Shown here piece after piece: positions 1 to 7,837 of a DNA stretch of 49,604 nucleotides. Each line of letters begins with the position of its first letter. Positions within the stretch are counted from its first letter, which is position 1. Origin of the DNA: Methanobrevibacter thaueri (GTDB lineage: Archaea; Methanobacteriota; Methanobacteria; Methanobacteriales; Methanobacteriaceae); NCBI RefSeq assembly GCF_015062905.1, contig NZ_SUTK01000009.1, positions 1 to 49,604 on the forward strand, read 5' to 3'. The notes below the pieces were generated by a model that saw only the letters and a list, made by a program, of their open reading frames with translations, did not search any database and was not told the DNA's origin. Position numbers and translations under genes: made by a program.

Positions 1-459
1 TATGTCAAAACAACCACATTCAATGAACACATCGACCATACAAACATCGACAAGGTCATTGCAGATTCAGATATTGTAATTGACGCTCTCGACAATGTAT
101 TGACCAGAGTAATCGTGTCCAGAAAAGCAAAAGAGAAAGGAATTCCATATATCCACGGTGCAATTCATGGAACTATGGGACAGATTACCGTATTTCTGCC
201 TAATAGCGATAAGACCTATGAGGAAATGTTCAATCTGCCTTCAGTTGGCAAAGAATTAGATGATGAAACAATTGATGCCTTAAAAAATGTAACTTCAGGT
301 GTTCCTCCAGTCATCGGACCTACACCAAACCTAATAGGCTGTCTTGAAGCGTTTGAAGCTTATAAAATAATAACTGGAGTCGGCAAGGTCACCGTAGCTC
401 CGAAAATATTGACATTTGACCTATTGGATTTAGGTTCATTCTCATTGGATGAAATCTAA
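1..459 (+). CDS. ThiF/MoeB/HesA-family adenylyltransferase, C-terminal part
   Basis: The reading frame is open from base 1 and ends with TAA at 457-459, so the start and the nucleotide-binding N-terminus lie outside the window. The visible part begins YVKTTTFNEHI and continues DIVIDALDNVLTR, GIPYIHGAIHGTMGQITVF and GVPPVIGPTPNLIGCLEAFEAYKIITG. This is the typical second half of the E1-like ThiF/MoeB fold, which adenylates the C-terminus of a ubiquitin-like sulfur carrier for molybdopterin, thiamine or thiolation chemistry. The usual CxxC zinc pairs are not visible in this part. Which carrier it serves cannot be told. It converges on the gshA-like gene with only 2 bp between the stop codons. 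Confidence 0.85.
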   Translation, partial: YVKTTTFNEHIDHTNIDKVIADSDIVIDALDNVLTRVIVSRKAKEKGIPYIHGAIHGTMGQITVFLPNSDKTYEEMFNLPSVGKELDDETIDALKNVTSGVPPVIGPTPNLIGCLEAFEAYKIITGVGKVTVAPKILTFDLLDLGSFSLDEI

Positions 460-461
460 AC

Positions 462-1850
462 CTACTTATCTTTCAATGCGAGAGAGAAATATTTCTTGAA
501 TTCAGGAGATTCATTCTCCTCCAATTCTCTTATTTTTGCAATGCTTGTCATTTTGTTGTTGATTGCGAGATTCATATGAGCATTGATGTATCCTTCGTCC
601 CTAATCAATTTCAAAAGCCTTTTTCCATATGTCAAATCAGGATTTAGAACACGGTCATGCATCAATTTCAATGTATCAAACTCATCAAAGCCTAGAACTT
701 CACACATCCCATACATTTCATTGATTATATCATATGCCCATTCCTTAAGGGTTATCTCTTCTCCATCCCGGACCAGCCTCATTTCATCGTCATATGCACT
801 TTCGGCAACGCGCTCCTCATTGATGAATGCCTCCTTTTGCCAGCATACGAAGTCGGATTCGCTTTTGACAAGCATATAAATCAAAAACAGCTGCAGGAAT
901 TTCATGTCATGCTCGACAAGGCCGCAGTTATAGAACGGATTGATGTCAAGGGTTCTGACCTCTATATATTTGATTCCGTCATTTTTCAAGGAGTCCAATA
1001 ACTCAGCCGGATTTTTGGGCTTTAGTCTGATTTGTGTGTATAGCTCCTTGGCCTGGGAGAGATCACCCCTTTCAATGAATGAATTGACATCACTGACAAA
1101 CTCATCGATGCTTGTATACCTTGGATATAACCTTTTCAGGTTCTTATATCCGCATGATGAATTTCTAAGGGACGGTCCCCTTGTCGAATAATGGTTTCCA
1201 TATGCATCCACCTCATCCATCAGGTGAATACATTCCTTTGAAAAGGATTCATGAGACCCGATAGAGCATCCTGTAAGATAGATTATCAGCCAGCAGTGCC
1301 TGAGGTAGTTCCGGGTTATTTTCAGATATATCTCATTTTTGAATAGCTGGTAAGTACCATCAAAACCGGTTAACTCGTATAATTTCTGGATGAAATCCTC
1401 AGTGAATGAAAAATTAAAGTGAACTCCGGAAATCATCTGCTTTTTAAGGCCATACTTGTTTGCAAGGTTTTCCCGGTACTTTTGAGAGCCCTGACCCTCT
1501 TCGGAATATTGCGCTATCGGAATTTGGCTGTCATATGGCAATATTGCAGGAAGAGACTGAAACCACAGGTATTCATCGTCCCTGAGCGAGAAATTGACGA
1601 TGTCAGCCAACATGGAAAATGTGCTGAACGCCTCCTCGATAGTGTTGTATGTAGGGGTTATTATCTCTATTTGACTTTCAGAAAAATCAGTTGTGACTAC
1701 AGGATTCTTTAATTTGTCACCGAATACTTCCGGGTGCGGACTTAAAGCTAGCTTTCCGTCGCTTTTAACCCTTAAAGCCTCCCATTCAATACCAAATAAA
1801 CCAGCCAAAATTTCATTGCTAGGAATTTTTGTTAAAGTTATCAATTCCAT
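462..1850 (-). CDS. gshA: Glutamate-cysteine ligase, class I GshA type
   Basis: Predicted 462-aa ligase that joins the gamma-carboxyl of glutamate to cysteine using ATP. Motifs match the enterobacterial/Firmicute GshA family: FGIEWEALRV near residue 19, TTDFSESQIEIITP near 53, SGVHFNFSF near 140, GPSLRNSSCGY near 225 and IKYIEVRTLDINPF near 294. It lacks the ATP-grasp half of bifunctional GshF and no gshB is nearby, so the product would stop at gamma-glutamylcysteine or a gamma-glutamyl analogue. It is the last gene of a three-gene operon, 8 bp after its neighbour, with AGGGAT before the ATG. Glutathione genes are unusual in methanogens, so acquisition from gut bacteria is likely (inference). 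The true acceptor amine is unknown. Confidence 0.85.
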   Translation of the reverse strand: MELITLTKIPSNEILAGLFGIEWEALRVKSDGKLALSPHPEVFGDKLKNPVVTTDFSESQIEIITPTYNTIEEAFSTFSMLADIVNFSLRDDEYLWFQSLPAILPYDSQIPIAQYSEEGQGSQKYRENLANKYGLKKQMISGVHFNFSFTEDFIQKLYELTGFDGTYQLFKNEIYLKITRNYLRHCWLIIYLTGCSIGSHESFSKECIHLMDEVDAYGNHYSTRGPSLRNSSCGYKNLKRLYPRYTSIDEFVSDVNSFIERGDLSQAKELYTQIRLKPKNPAELLDSLKNDGIKYIEVRTLDINPFYNCGLVEHDMKFLQLFLIYMLVKSESDFVCWQKEAFINEERVAESAYDDEMRLVRDGEEITLKEWAYDIINEMYGMCEVLGFDEFDTLKLMHDRVLNPDLTYGKRLLKLIRDEGYINAHMNLAINNKMTSIAKIRELEENESPEFKKYFSLALKDK

Positions 1851-1858
1851 TTCAATCC

Positions 1859-3262
1859 CTATTCTTTGATTTTTCCATAATCTTTAATAATTTTTTCTAA
1901 TTCAACCCCGTTGTGCATTGATTCTATGATGTTTTTGCCGGGATTTGTATGATCTTTAATGCGTCCGTATAACGGCTTTAAAAATGTTTCCTCTCCGATG
2001 CCCCTTTCGCATAATCCCTCATTTGCCAAATCGACGATGTCCTTTGTCAGTCTGCACAAATCGTCCTTGTCGATGAATGATGGGATTTCATCCTGGATAA
2101 GGAGCTTTCTAAGCTCGCGTGCAGTATATCCCTTATGATAGATTACATTATCGTTGGCGATGATTTCAGCCATCTCATCGAGCTTGTTCTTCAGTCCCAA
2201 ATGAAATGCCGCAACAGTCATGGTATCATAAATCGGCTGTGTGCATACGCTTCGAAACTCAACTGTGCCCCTGAATGTCAGATTGATGAATTTGAATGGC
2301 CTCAAATAATTGATGTCATCAATCAGAGGTTTGACATCGATGTATTTGTACTCGCCGTTTGAATAGATCTCTCCCCTGACGTAATCCTGTTTAAAGTATT
2401 CCTGAAGACTCATTGTGGGAAAATTGATGTATGCCCCATCGCGCATAACACAGTATATGTTCAATGACTCGAGATATGCTCCCAAATCGTCCAGATTATT
2501 GAATTCCACCTCATACATTCCAATATTGTGGGGGTTTATTCCATGGGTGGAATACTCCCAAAGGGCATCCCTGAAGCATGTAACGTGTTTGTTTTCATCC
2601 AAAAACACCGAATTCGAAAACAGTATCGCCTTTATCGGTTCGATTTTGGAAAAGACATTTATTGTTTTGACCAGGTCATCCTTGTAAACATCCAGCTGCA
2701 CCTGAGATGCTGATGAAAACATTCCGTATGCGGGATAATCGTGAAAATGCATCGGAACATTCTTATAATTTTTAAATGACTTCAAATGATGATAAAGCAT
2801 CAAATATCTTTCAGAAGGGATTGGCTCCTCCTGATTGTATTTTCTATACGGATTAATGCCCATCCCGGTTAATGTATGATTATATTTTTCAAATTCTTCC
2901 TTGACGAATGAATAGTACTCGATGAATCGGTCGTTTATTGTAAACAAATCCTTTTCACGTCCCATTGCAAATTCGATGTTATTGTAGGAGCAGTCATAAC
3001 AGATTATATCACTATTTTTTGGATTTTTGATTGAAAATATATCTCCATTATAGTCTATACCTTCCTTTTCGAAATCATCAAAGTGATTAAGGACTTTAGA
3101 AGTTACTTTGTGAACAATTCCAAAATCCACCGCTTTACGGTTGAGATTGATGATTGGCACTTCAATTTCAATACCGACGAAATTCTTCTTCTGCTTTGTC
3201 GGTTTGATGAACTGCTGATAAATCCTTTCCTCTATCATACTCTGTAAATTGTTGTCTATCAT
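1859..3262 (-). CDS. Second glutamate-cysteine ligase-like protein, GCS2/EgtA-like
   Basis: A 467-aa protein unrelated in detail to the GshA next door but with carboxylate-amine ligase hallmarks: FVGIEIEVPI near residue 28 (acidic metal-binding strand), a MHFHDYPAYGM stretch, SASQVQLDV in the middle and GTVEFRSVCTQP near 330. These resemble the GCS2/plant-type and EgtA ligases, which form gamma-glutamyl amides with ATP. It starts 3 bp after the amidotransferase stop; AGGAG for its ATG lies in the end of that gene, so translation is probably coupled. Its substrate cannot be read from the sequence. Cooperation with the adjacent GshA and amidotransferase is inferred from the operon. Confidence 0.75.
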   Translation of the reverse strand: MIDNNLQSMIEERIYQQFIKPTKQKKNFVGIEIEVPIINLNRKAVDFGIVHKVTSKVLNHFDDFEKEGIDYNGDIFSIKNPKNSDIICYDCSYNNIEFAMGREKDLFTINDRFIEYYSFVKEEFEKYNHTLTGMGINPYRKYNQEEPIPSERYLMLYHHLKSFKNYKNVPMHFHDYPAYGMFSSASQVQLDVYKDDLVKTINVFSKIEPIKAILFSNSVFLDENKHVTCFRDALWEYSTHGINPHNIGMYEVEFNNLDDLGAYLESLNIYCVMRDGAYINFPTMSLQEYFKQDYVRGEIYSNGEYKYIDVKPLIDDINYLRPFKFINLTFRGTVEFRSVCTQPIYDTMTVAAFHLGLKNKLDEMAEIIANDNVIYHKGYTARELRKLLIQDEIPSFIDKDDLCRLTKDIVDLANEGLCERGIGEETFLKPLYGRIKDHTNPGKNIIESMHNGVELEKIIKDYGKIKE

Positions 3263-3265
3263 GAA

Positions 3266-4054
3266 TTATTCTCCTGAATTTATGGAATCAAGGGATTTCT
3301 GTAGGAATTTTTCATGTTCCTCTGTAAATATGAATTCGTTTTTGTGCTCTTTACTTTCAAAAATGATGTTTCCATCGATTATACCGAACAGCTTATTCAA
3401 TTCAGCCGGTTTCCAACCGTCATCATCAGTTATTGGAGTTGATGCGACAAGAAAACCATCATCATTCTTCAGATAGTATAGTGAATCTTTCATGTTTGAA
3501 TGAATGTATGTCAGATCCCCATCATAAATCATCAGATTTACCTTATTGCCTTTTGACAGTCCTTCTATCAGTTCAGCAATCAGATTAAATCTTTCCTTTA
3601 TTGTTGATGGAGCTCCTTTAACCTTTTCAAACTTGTTTATGTTATCTATTATGTAGAGCAATATTCTCTCCGAATCTGTGTCGCCGGTTTCTATTTCCTG
3701 GTATTTATCAAGCGGAGGATAATCGAATATTGTCCCATTATGGATTAACATCCATGACCTGTTATTATCATCCAATTCAGTGAATGGATGGCAATTGGGA
3801 GATATTATTTCACCCATAGTCGCTAATCTGATATGGGCAAAAACGTTTTTACTAACAAGCGGATTGGACAATATTTCCTTCAAGTGCTGGCTACATGCTG
3901 CTTTTATAGGCTCTTTATCTATAACAAATTCATTGGATTGCATATTAGCTAATCCCCATCCATGCGGATGTTCTTCTGAGTGATTATAAAAACATTCTAA
4001 ACATTCATTTATTTGTTTTGGCTTATCTGAATTAAAACAAAAAATTTCGCACAT
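3266..4054 (-). CDS. Class II glutamine amidotransferase, YafJ/EgtC-like
   Basis: A 262-aa protein starting Met-Cys, so Cys2 becomes the N-terminal nucleophile after Met removal, as in Ntn hydrolases. HPHGWGLA near residue 30, FAHIRLATMG near 73 and NCHPF, HNGTIFDY and GDTDSERIL further on fit the YafJ/EgtC/Gn-AT II group. In ergothioneine synthesis EgtC removes a gamma-glutamyl group made by a GCL-type enzyme; here the gene leads an operon with two such ligases. No synthetase domain is fused, so it is likely a stand-alone gamma-glutamyl hydrolase or amidotransferase (inference). AGGAGG precedes the ATG by 7 nt, the best Shine-Dalgarno site seen here. Two inverted repeats lie upstream. Confidence 0.85.
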   Translation of the reverse strand: MCEIFCFNSDKPKQINECLECFYNHSEEHPHGWGLANMQSNEFVIDKEPIKAACSQHLKEILSNPLVSKNVFAHIRLATMGEIISPNCHPFTELDDNNRSWMLIHNGTIFDYPPLDKYQEIETGDTDSERILLYIIDNINKFEKVKGAPSTIKERFNLIAELIEGLSKGNKVNLMIYDGDLTYIHSNMKDSLYYLKNDDGFLVASTPITDDDGWKPAELNKLFGIIDGNIIFESKEHKNEFIFTEEHEKFLQKSLDSINSGE

Positions 4055-4075
4055 TTATTATCCTCCTCTTAATTG

Positions 4076-4126
4076 ATATTACAATTGTTATATTGTAACA
4101 ATAAGAATTATATAACTATTGTTATA
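4076..4126 (-). promoter_or_regulatory. Operon promoter with two inverted repeats and the box shared with fdhD
   Basis: Plus-strand 4076-4094 reads ATATTACAATTGTTATATT, nearly identical to the box before fdhD. ATTGTTA (4084-4090) and TAACAAT (4096-4102) form a perfect inverted repeat with a 5-nt spacer; TATAAC (4111-4116) and GTTATA (4121-4126) form a second. On the minus strand a TATA-like TTATATAA (about 4107-4114) precedes the first repeat, so a protein bound at 4084-4102 would sit between TATA box and transcription start, a repressor-like position. The regulator is unknown. Confidence 0.6.
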
Positions 4127-4143
4127 TAAATATTTTGGTATAA

Positions 4144-4974
4144 CTAACTTTCCAAATCAACCCGTTCAGGAGAGGTAAAAACAGTGAATCGGTTATCCCG
4201 GACAAAACCTACCATCGTAATATTTCCTGCCCGTGCAACATCAATTCCGGAGGATGCAGGAGCTGCATTGGAAATAATGATTGGAATTCCAACCCTTATG
4301 ACCTTGATGAGCATGTCAGCAGGCATCCTGCCACTGTAGGAGATATAACATTGGGAAAAGTCATAACCTTCCTTTGAAGCAGCTCCGATAACCTTATCCA
4401 CCGCAACATGACGGCTCACATCCTCACGGATAATTATCTCATCACCGCATTTCAATTGTGCAACATGAACCCCTGCGGTTTTCTGCCAAACCTTGGCCTC
4501 ATCGGTCAAATGTCTGATATCCTTGATAATTTGGGTAGCTTCAATTGTCAAATCTGACTCATTAGGCTCTATTGTTTTTAATTCTGACCTGATTCCTCCT
4601 GCATTGTCTGAGTTCACACCCTGATATTCAAGCAGTCTGCAGACACATGCATGCTCGCAGTTCCCCTTTCTCTCCTGGACAATTCCATCCTGCTCAAGAT
4701 CCTCTTCAGGGTCATGCGAAAGCTTGGTTGAAACCAGAACATTAGTTCCATCCAACTTGATGGATTCTATATCGGAATACTCCTTAATCAAACCTTCCCC
4801 AAGACAATATCCGATTGCAAAATCCTCTAAATCCTTAGGATATGTTGAAAACTTTCTTGGAGGCAAGTAATCAATAAACAAGTAAGTGTATTCGTCATCA
4901 ACGCTGTTTTCCTTGATGGTCTCATATTTTCCATCCTTCCACTGTATCACATCACTTTGCCTTAAAAAATCCAT
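4144..4974 (-). CDS. fdhD: FdhD, sulfurtransferase for formate dehydrogenase cofactor
   Basis: A 276-aa protein with the FdhD core: LEDFAIGYCLGEGLI near residue 50, TAGVHVAQL near 166, EDVSRHVAVDKVIG near 184, SGRMPADML near 214 and the C-terminal SNAAPASSGIDVARAG stretch. FdhD passes sulfur from a cysteine desulfurase to the molybdenum/tungsten bis-MGD cofactor of formate dehydrogenase in the cytoplasm. The mobile-loop cysteines are C106, C110 and C112 (C-x3-C-x-C) rather than the CxxC of the E. coli protein. GGTGAG lies 5 nt before the ATG. It stands alone, with no formate dehydrogenase gene adjacent; its promoter carries the same box as the glutamyl-ligase operon. Confidence 0.93.
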   Translation of the reverse strand: MDFLRQSDVIQWKDGKYETIKENSVDDEYTYLFIDYLPPRKFSTYPKDLEDFAIGYCLGEGLIKEYSDIESIKLDGTNVLVSTKLSHDPEEDLEQDGIVQERKGNCEHACVCRLLEYQGVNSDNAGGIRSELKTIEPNESDLTIEATQIIKDIRHLTDEAKVWQKTAGVHVAQLKCGDEIIIREDVSRHVAVDKVIGAASKEGYDFSQCYISYSGRMPADMLIKVIRVGIPIIISNAAPASSGIDVARAGNITMVGFVRDNRFTVFTSPERVDLES

Positions 4975-4993
4975 ATATTCTCACCAATAATAA

Positions 4994-5013
4994 ATATTAA
5001 CAATTGTTATATT
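4994..5013 (-). promoter_or_regulatory. Palindromic box in the fdhD promoter
   Basis: Plus-strand 4994-5012 reads ATATTAACAATTGTTATAT; its core TAACAATTGTTA (4998-5009) is a perfect 12-bp palindrome. On the minus strand a TATA-like CTATAAATATA overlaps its upstream edge, and the box ends 19 nt before the fdhD ATG. The box at 4076-4094 differs by a single missing A and ends 21 nt before its own start codon, so one regulator probably reads both. Confidence 0.6.
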
Positions 5014-5080
5014 TATAGATTAAGAAATAAGAAAATATGTAAAGAACATATTACATGTCAAAACTGTAATTTGAGTTCAA

Positions 5081-5111
5081 TTTATATAGTAAAAAACCAA
5101 AATAAACAACC
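5081..5111 (+). promoter_or_regulatory. TATA box giving a probably leaderless adhesin transcript
   Basis: TTTATATAG at 5081-5089 is a good archaeal TATA box about 26 bp before the ATG at 5112. No Shine-Dalgarno sequence is visible in the intervening AACAACC. A transcript starting at or next to the ATG is expected (inference). Confidence 0.5.
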
Positions 5112-6803
5112 ATGACGAAGAAAATAACATTTATGTTGTTTTTAACCATTTTATTATTTTTAGTTATCGGCGTTGCATCAGCAAGTGACGATAATGCAAC
5201 AGACATCATCCAAGAAAATCACGATGAGACTCCAGTGACTGCCGATTTGAATGAAAATAAAACGAATAGTGATGAAGATGTTTTAAAAGCCAGCAATGAA
5301 AAGGCTGATGATATAAAAAGCGATTCATCATCAAATGTCATCACATCTACAGATTCAAAAGCATCTAATGTGGTTACCAGTACAAGCAAAACAACAAAAA
5401 CAAAACTAAAAATCCAAACTTATGCAAACTATGTGAAGAAGGGTAAAAAATACACAATGTATCTGGTTGACTCAAAAGGCAAAGCAGTATCATACAAGAA
5501 ACTAAAAGTAACATTTAACGGAAAGACATATGACAAAACAACATATAAAAACGGAAAATTCACCATCAAAATCAAAACAAAAAGTCCTGTGGTGAAACTC
5601 AAAGTAAAAGTCAGCGCAGATAAGGCACACTATTCACTTTACAAAAAGATTTGGGTATATGTGCAAAACTCGTTTAAAATCGACATTGGAAATAAAAAAC
5701 TGCTGACAAACGGTTATCTTAGAGTCTACCTGAAAGGTTACAAACAGGCAACCTCTAAAAAAACCATAAAGATTACAATTGGCTCAAAGACATTCAAAAA
5801 AAGAACAAATTCAGAAAGCTTTGTCGTCATAAAACCTCAGGTAGATCCGAAGACATACAAGGTATGCGTCAAATTCGGAAAGTACAAAAGCTATAAGAAC
5901 GTCAAATGCATTAAGGGTAATGTTCTGAATCCCTTGAAAAGCAGAATTCCCACAATAAATGGAGTTCCAGACATTGACAGTATGCCCGGAAATTATATAA
6001 TGGGAGATGGCGATGCAAAATACACCCTCCTAAAATCACAATACCTGCAGACAATCAAAAGGGACAGCTACTGCCTGTGTTTATTTGACAAGTTGTCAAA
6101 ATATACCTTCTTTAAGACAAAGGATTGTCCGAACACCTGCCACGTCATAAAACGTGAAAAATGGAATGTGATTGAAAGGTCATTAAACACCAAACTTGTC
6201 AAGACATACAAATACAGCTATTGGCCGGATTCAATTACCGTCAACCTTAAGGGAAAGGCATACACATATCCGGTGGTTCGAGACATTCAGAATACCAGAT
6301 ACAACTGCGGCCCGACAGCATCCAGCGTCTGCAGCCAAGCGTTGAAGAAATACTATTCAGAAAAGTACTTTGCAGAAGAGGGCGATTGTGACGACGGAAT
6401 GAACCTCCCAGACATTAAAGAAATGCTGGAGGATAACGGCTTTAAAACACATTATTTCTATGATGATTCCTCCTTTGACAATGCCCTGAATGAACTGAAA
6501 ACAGGAGCTGCACTGATAGCATATCTTCCAAACCATTATGTTTCCATCATAGACATAAGTCCCGACGGCAAAAAGATTCTGGTAAGCAACTCATATGGAA
6601 GCTATGATGTAGGATCCAAAAACGTTCCGACAAACTGGGTGTCAGTAAAATACTTCAAAAGCAAATTTGCAGGAATCGGTTTGGTAGTCAAGCTTGATTA
6701 TGACATGTCAGACTATCTGAAAAACCAGATTGATAAATACTACTATAGCATGGGCACAGGATGGACTGCCCAGAACGTCAATGAAAGGATTCCGAATGTC
6801 TGA
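5112..6803 (+). CDS. Secreted adhesin-like protein with C39-like peptidase domain
   Basis: A 563-aa exported protein. Residues 1-24 form a signal peptide ending ASA. Residues 25-97 are acidic and Ser/Thr-rich. About 98-260 hold lysine- and tyrosine-rich Ig-like repeats of the type in Methanobrevibacter adhesin-like proteins. The C-terminal domain (about 390-550) is a papain-fold C39-like peptidase: NCGPTA with Cys399, PNHYVSI with His475, and NSYG with Asn493 in place of the usual Asp. By analogy with pseudomurein endopeptidases PeiW/PeiP it could cut cell-wall cross-links, but the class differs and no PMB repeats are visible. It is a single gene with its own promoter and terminator. Confidence 0.85.
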   Translation: MTKKITFMLFLTILLFLVIGVASASDDNATDIIQENHDETPVTADLNENKTNSDEDVLKASNEKADDIKSDSSSNVITSTDSKASNVVTSTSKTTKTKLKIQTYANYVKKGKKYTMYLVDSKGKAVSYKKLKVTFNGKTYDKTTYKNGKFTIKIKTKSPVVKLKVKVSADKAHYSLYKKIWVYVQNSFKIDIGNKKLLTNGYLRVYLKGYKQATSKKTIKITIGSKTFKKRTNSESFVVIKPQVDPKTYKVCVKFGKYKSYKNVKCIKGNVLNPLKSRIPTINGVPDIDSMPGNYIMGDGDAKYTLLKSQYLQTIKRDSYCLCLFDKLSKYTFFKTKDCPNTCHVIKREKWNVIERSLNTKLVKTYKYSYWPDSITVNLKGKAYTYPVVRDIQNTRYNCGPTASSVCSQALKKYYSEKYFAEEGDCDDGMNLPDIKEMLEDNGFKTHYFYDDSSFDNALNELKTGAALIAYLPNHYVSIIDISPDGKKILVSNSYGSYDVGSKNVPTNWVSVKYFKSKFAGIGLVVKLDYDMSDYLKNQIDKYYYSMGTGWTAQNVNERIPNV

Positions 6804-6810
6804 TTATGAT

Positions 6811-6847
6811 TAGGGAAAATCAAATTCCCTAACTTCCCTATTTTTTT
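6811..6847 (+). terminator. Hairpin and oligo-T after the adhesin/peptidase gene
   Basis: TAGGGAA (6811-6817) and TTCCCTA (6825-6831) form a perfect 7-bp stem with a 7-nt loop, followed by a seven-T run at 6841-6847. It begins a few bases after the plus-strand stop and lies between convergent genes. Confidence 0.65.
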
Positions 6848-6855
6848 AAAAATAA

Positions 6856-7446
6856 TCAAAATCCAAAGAACCATCTCATAATATACTCAACAAGATTGCA
6901 TTCAATTATTGCCGCAATTGCAAGCAGCACTACAACGATTACAATCATTATCAAAATGTCTTTAAGCTCCCTTTTATGCTCATTTAACGTATTCCTGAAA
7001 CTTCTGTTTTTAATCATTTTAATTTCAAGCTTTGTTATATTGAATGCACATGCAAGAGAGAACACCAACGCAGCATATTCAATTATCCCATGAGGCAAGA
7101 TTGTTACTACAGCATATGTGAAATCAGTACCGAAAGGCGCACCTATGGTTGCTGCATTGAATATCACAATAAGCACTGAAAATACAGAAAACAACAAACC
7201 TCCAAGAATCACAACCATATCCGCACCAAGATTGTGCAGGTACAGGTCCAAAGTGTTCAGTCTAGGCATTTTGTTATCGGTCATCAAGGTTCCATTGGCC
7301 TTCATCTCGTATAATCTTTGTGAAATCATACCATACTTATCCCCAATGGCGATATGTGCATAGATTGCGCATCCAATAGCACAGATTAAAAATAATGCCA
7401 GAGATATCAGCAAGACATTCCTGTTTCTTTTAAAAAATTCTTTCAT
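6856..7446 (-). CDS. SpoIIM (DUF95)-family integral membrane protein
   Basis: A 196-aa membrane protein with about four hydrophobic helices (residues ~10-30, 75-100, 110-135, 160-183). The family hallmark is ILPHGIIEYAALVFSLACAF near residue 118, like the LPHGIxE motif of stage II sporulation protein M. Sporulation is not implied: archaeal members are widespread and their role is unknown, possibly in membrane remodelling or division. It starts with ATG at 7446 and stands alone. Its 3' end faces the terminator of the adhesin gene. Confidence 0.75.
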   Translation of the reverse strand: MKEFFKRNRNVLLISLALFLICAIGCAIYAHIAIGDKYGMISQRLYEMKANGTLMTDNKMPRLNTLDLYLHNLGADMVVILGGLLFSVFSVLIVIFNAATIGAPFGTDFTYAVVTILPHGIIEYAALVFSLACAFNITKLEIKMIKNRSFRNTLNEHKRELKDILIMIVIVVVLLAIAAIIECNLVEYIMRWFFGF

Positions 7447-7533
7447 ACAGTTATTATATTTTATTTTAATTAAATATTTTTTAGTTTCAGCATTATGGCA
7501 AACCTTATATTAAATTACACATAACAATTATAC

Positions 7534-7788
7534 ATGATAGGAACAATCACCGTAGCGATACTTTTCATACTCGTTGTTGCAGCCTGCTGTTCCAGCGACA
7601 GCGGTTCTTCAAGCAACACCACAAACACCCAAAAAAGAACTGCAAATACAAATTATCGAAGGAATGAATATTACGGCCCTCCATCATATTGTGAATGCCC
7701 TTCATGTGGAGCACCATTCTTTGATGGATATTGTGAGGAATGCGGATATCCTGATATCAATCAGGGCTGGCTGGGAGAGGAATATTGA
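7534..7788 (+). CDS. Small membrane-anchored zinc-ribbon protein
   Basis: An 84-aa protein. Residues 1-17 form one hydrophobic helix ending in two cysteines. A Ser/Asn/Thr-rich linker follows, then a C-terminal zinc ribbon CPSCGAPFFDGYCEECG (two CxxC pairs about 10 residues apart). Such tails occur in many archaeal membrane proteins of unknown function. A TATA-like CTTATATTAAAT lies about 28 bp before the ATG and there is no ribosome binding site, consistent with a leaderless message. The overlapping 96-aa frame at 7574-7864 has none of these features. Confidence 0.65.
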   Translation: MIGTITVAILFILVVAACCSSDSGSSSNTTNTQKRTANTNYRRNEYYGPPSYCECPSCGAPFFDGYCEECGYPDINQGWLGEEY

Positions 7789-7837
7789 AAAGACTATCTT
7801 AAAAACAAGTTCGCTCAACCATATATACTGCCAATCA

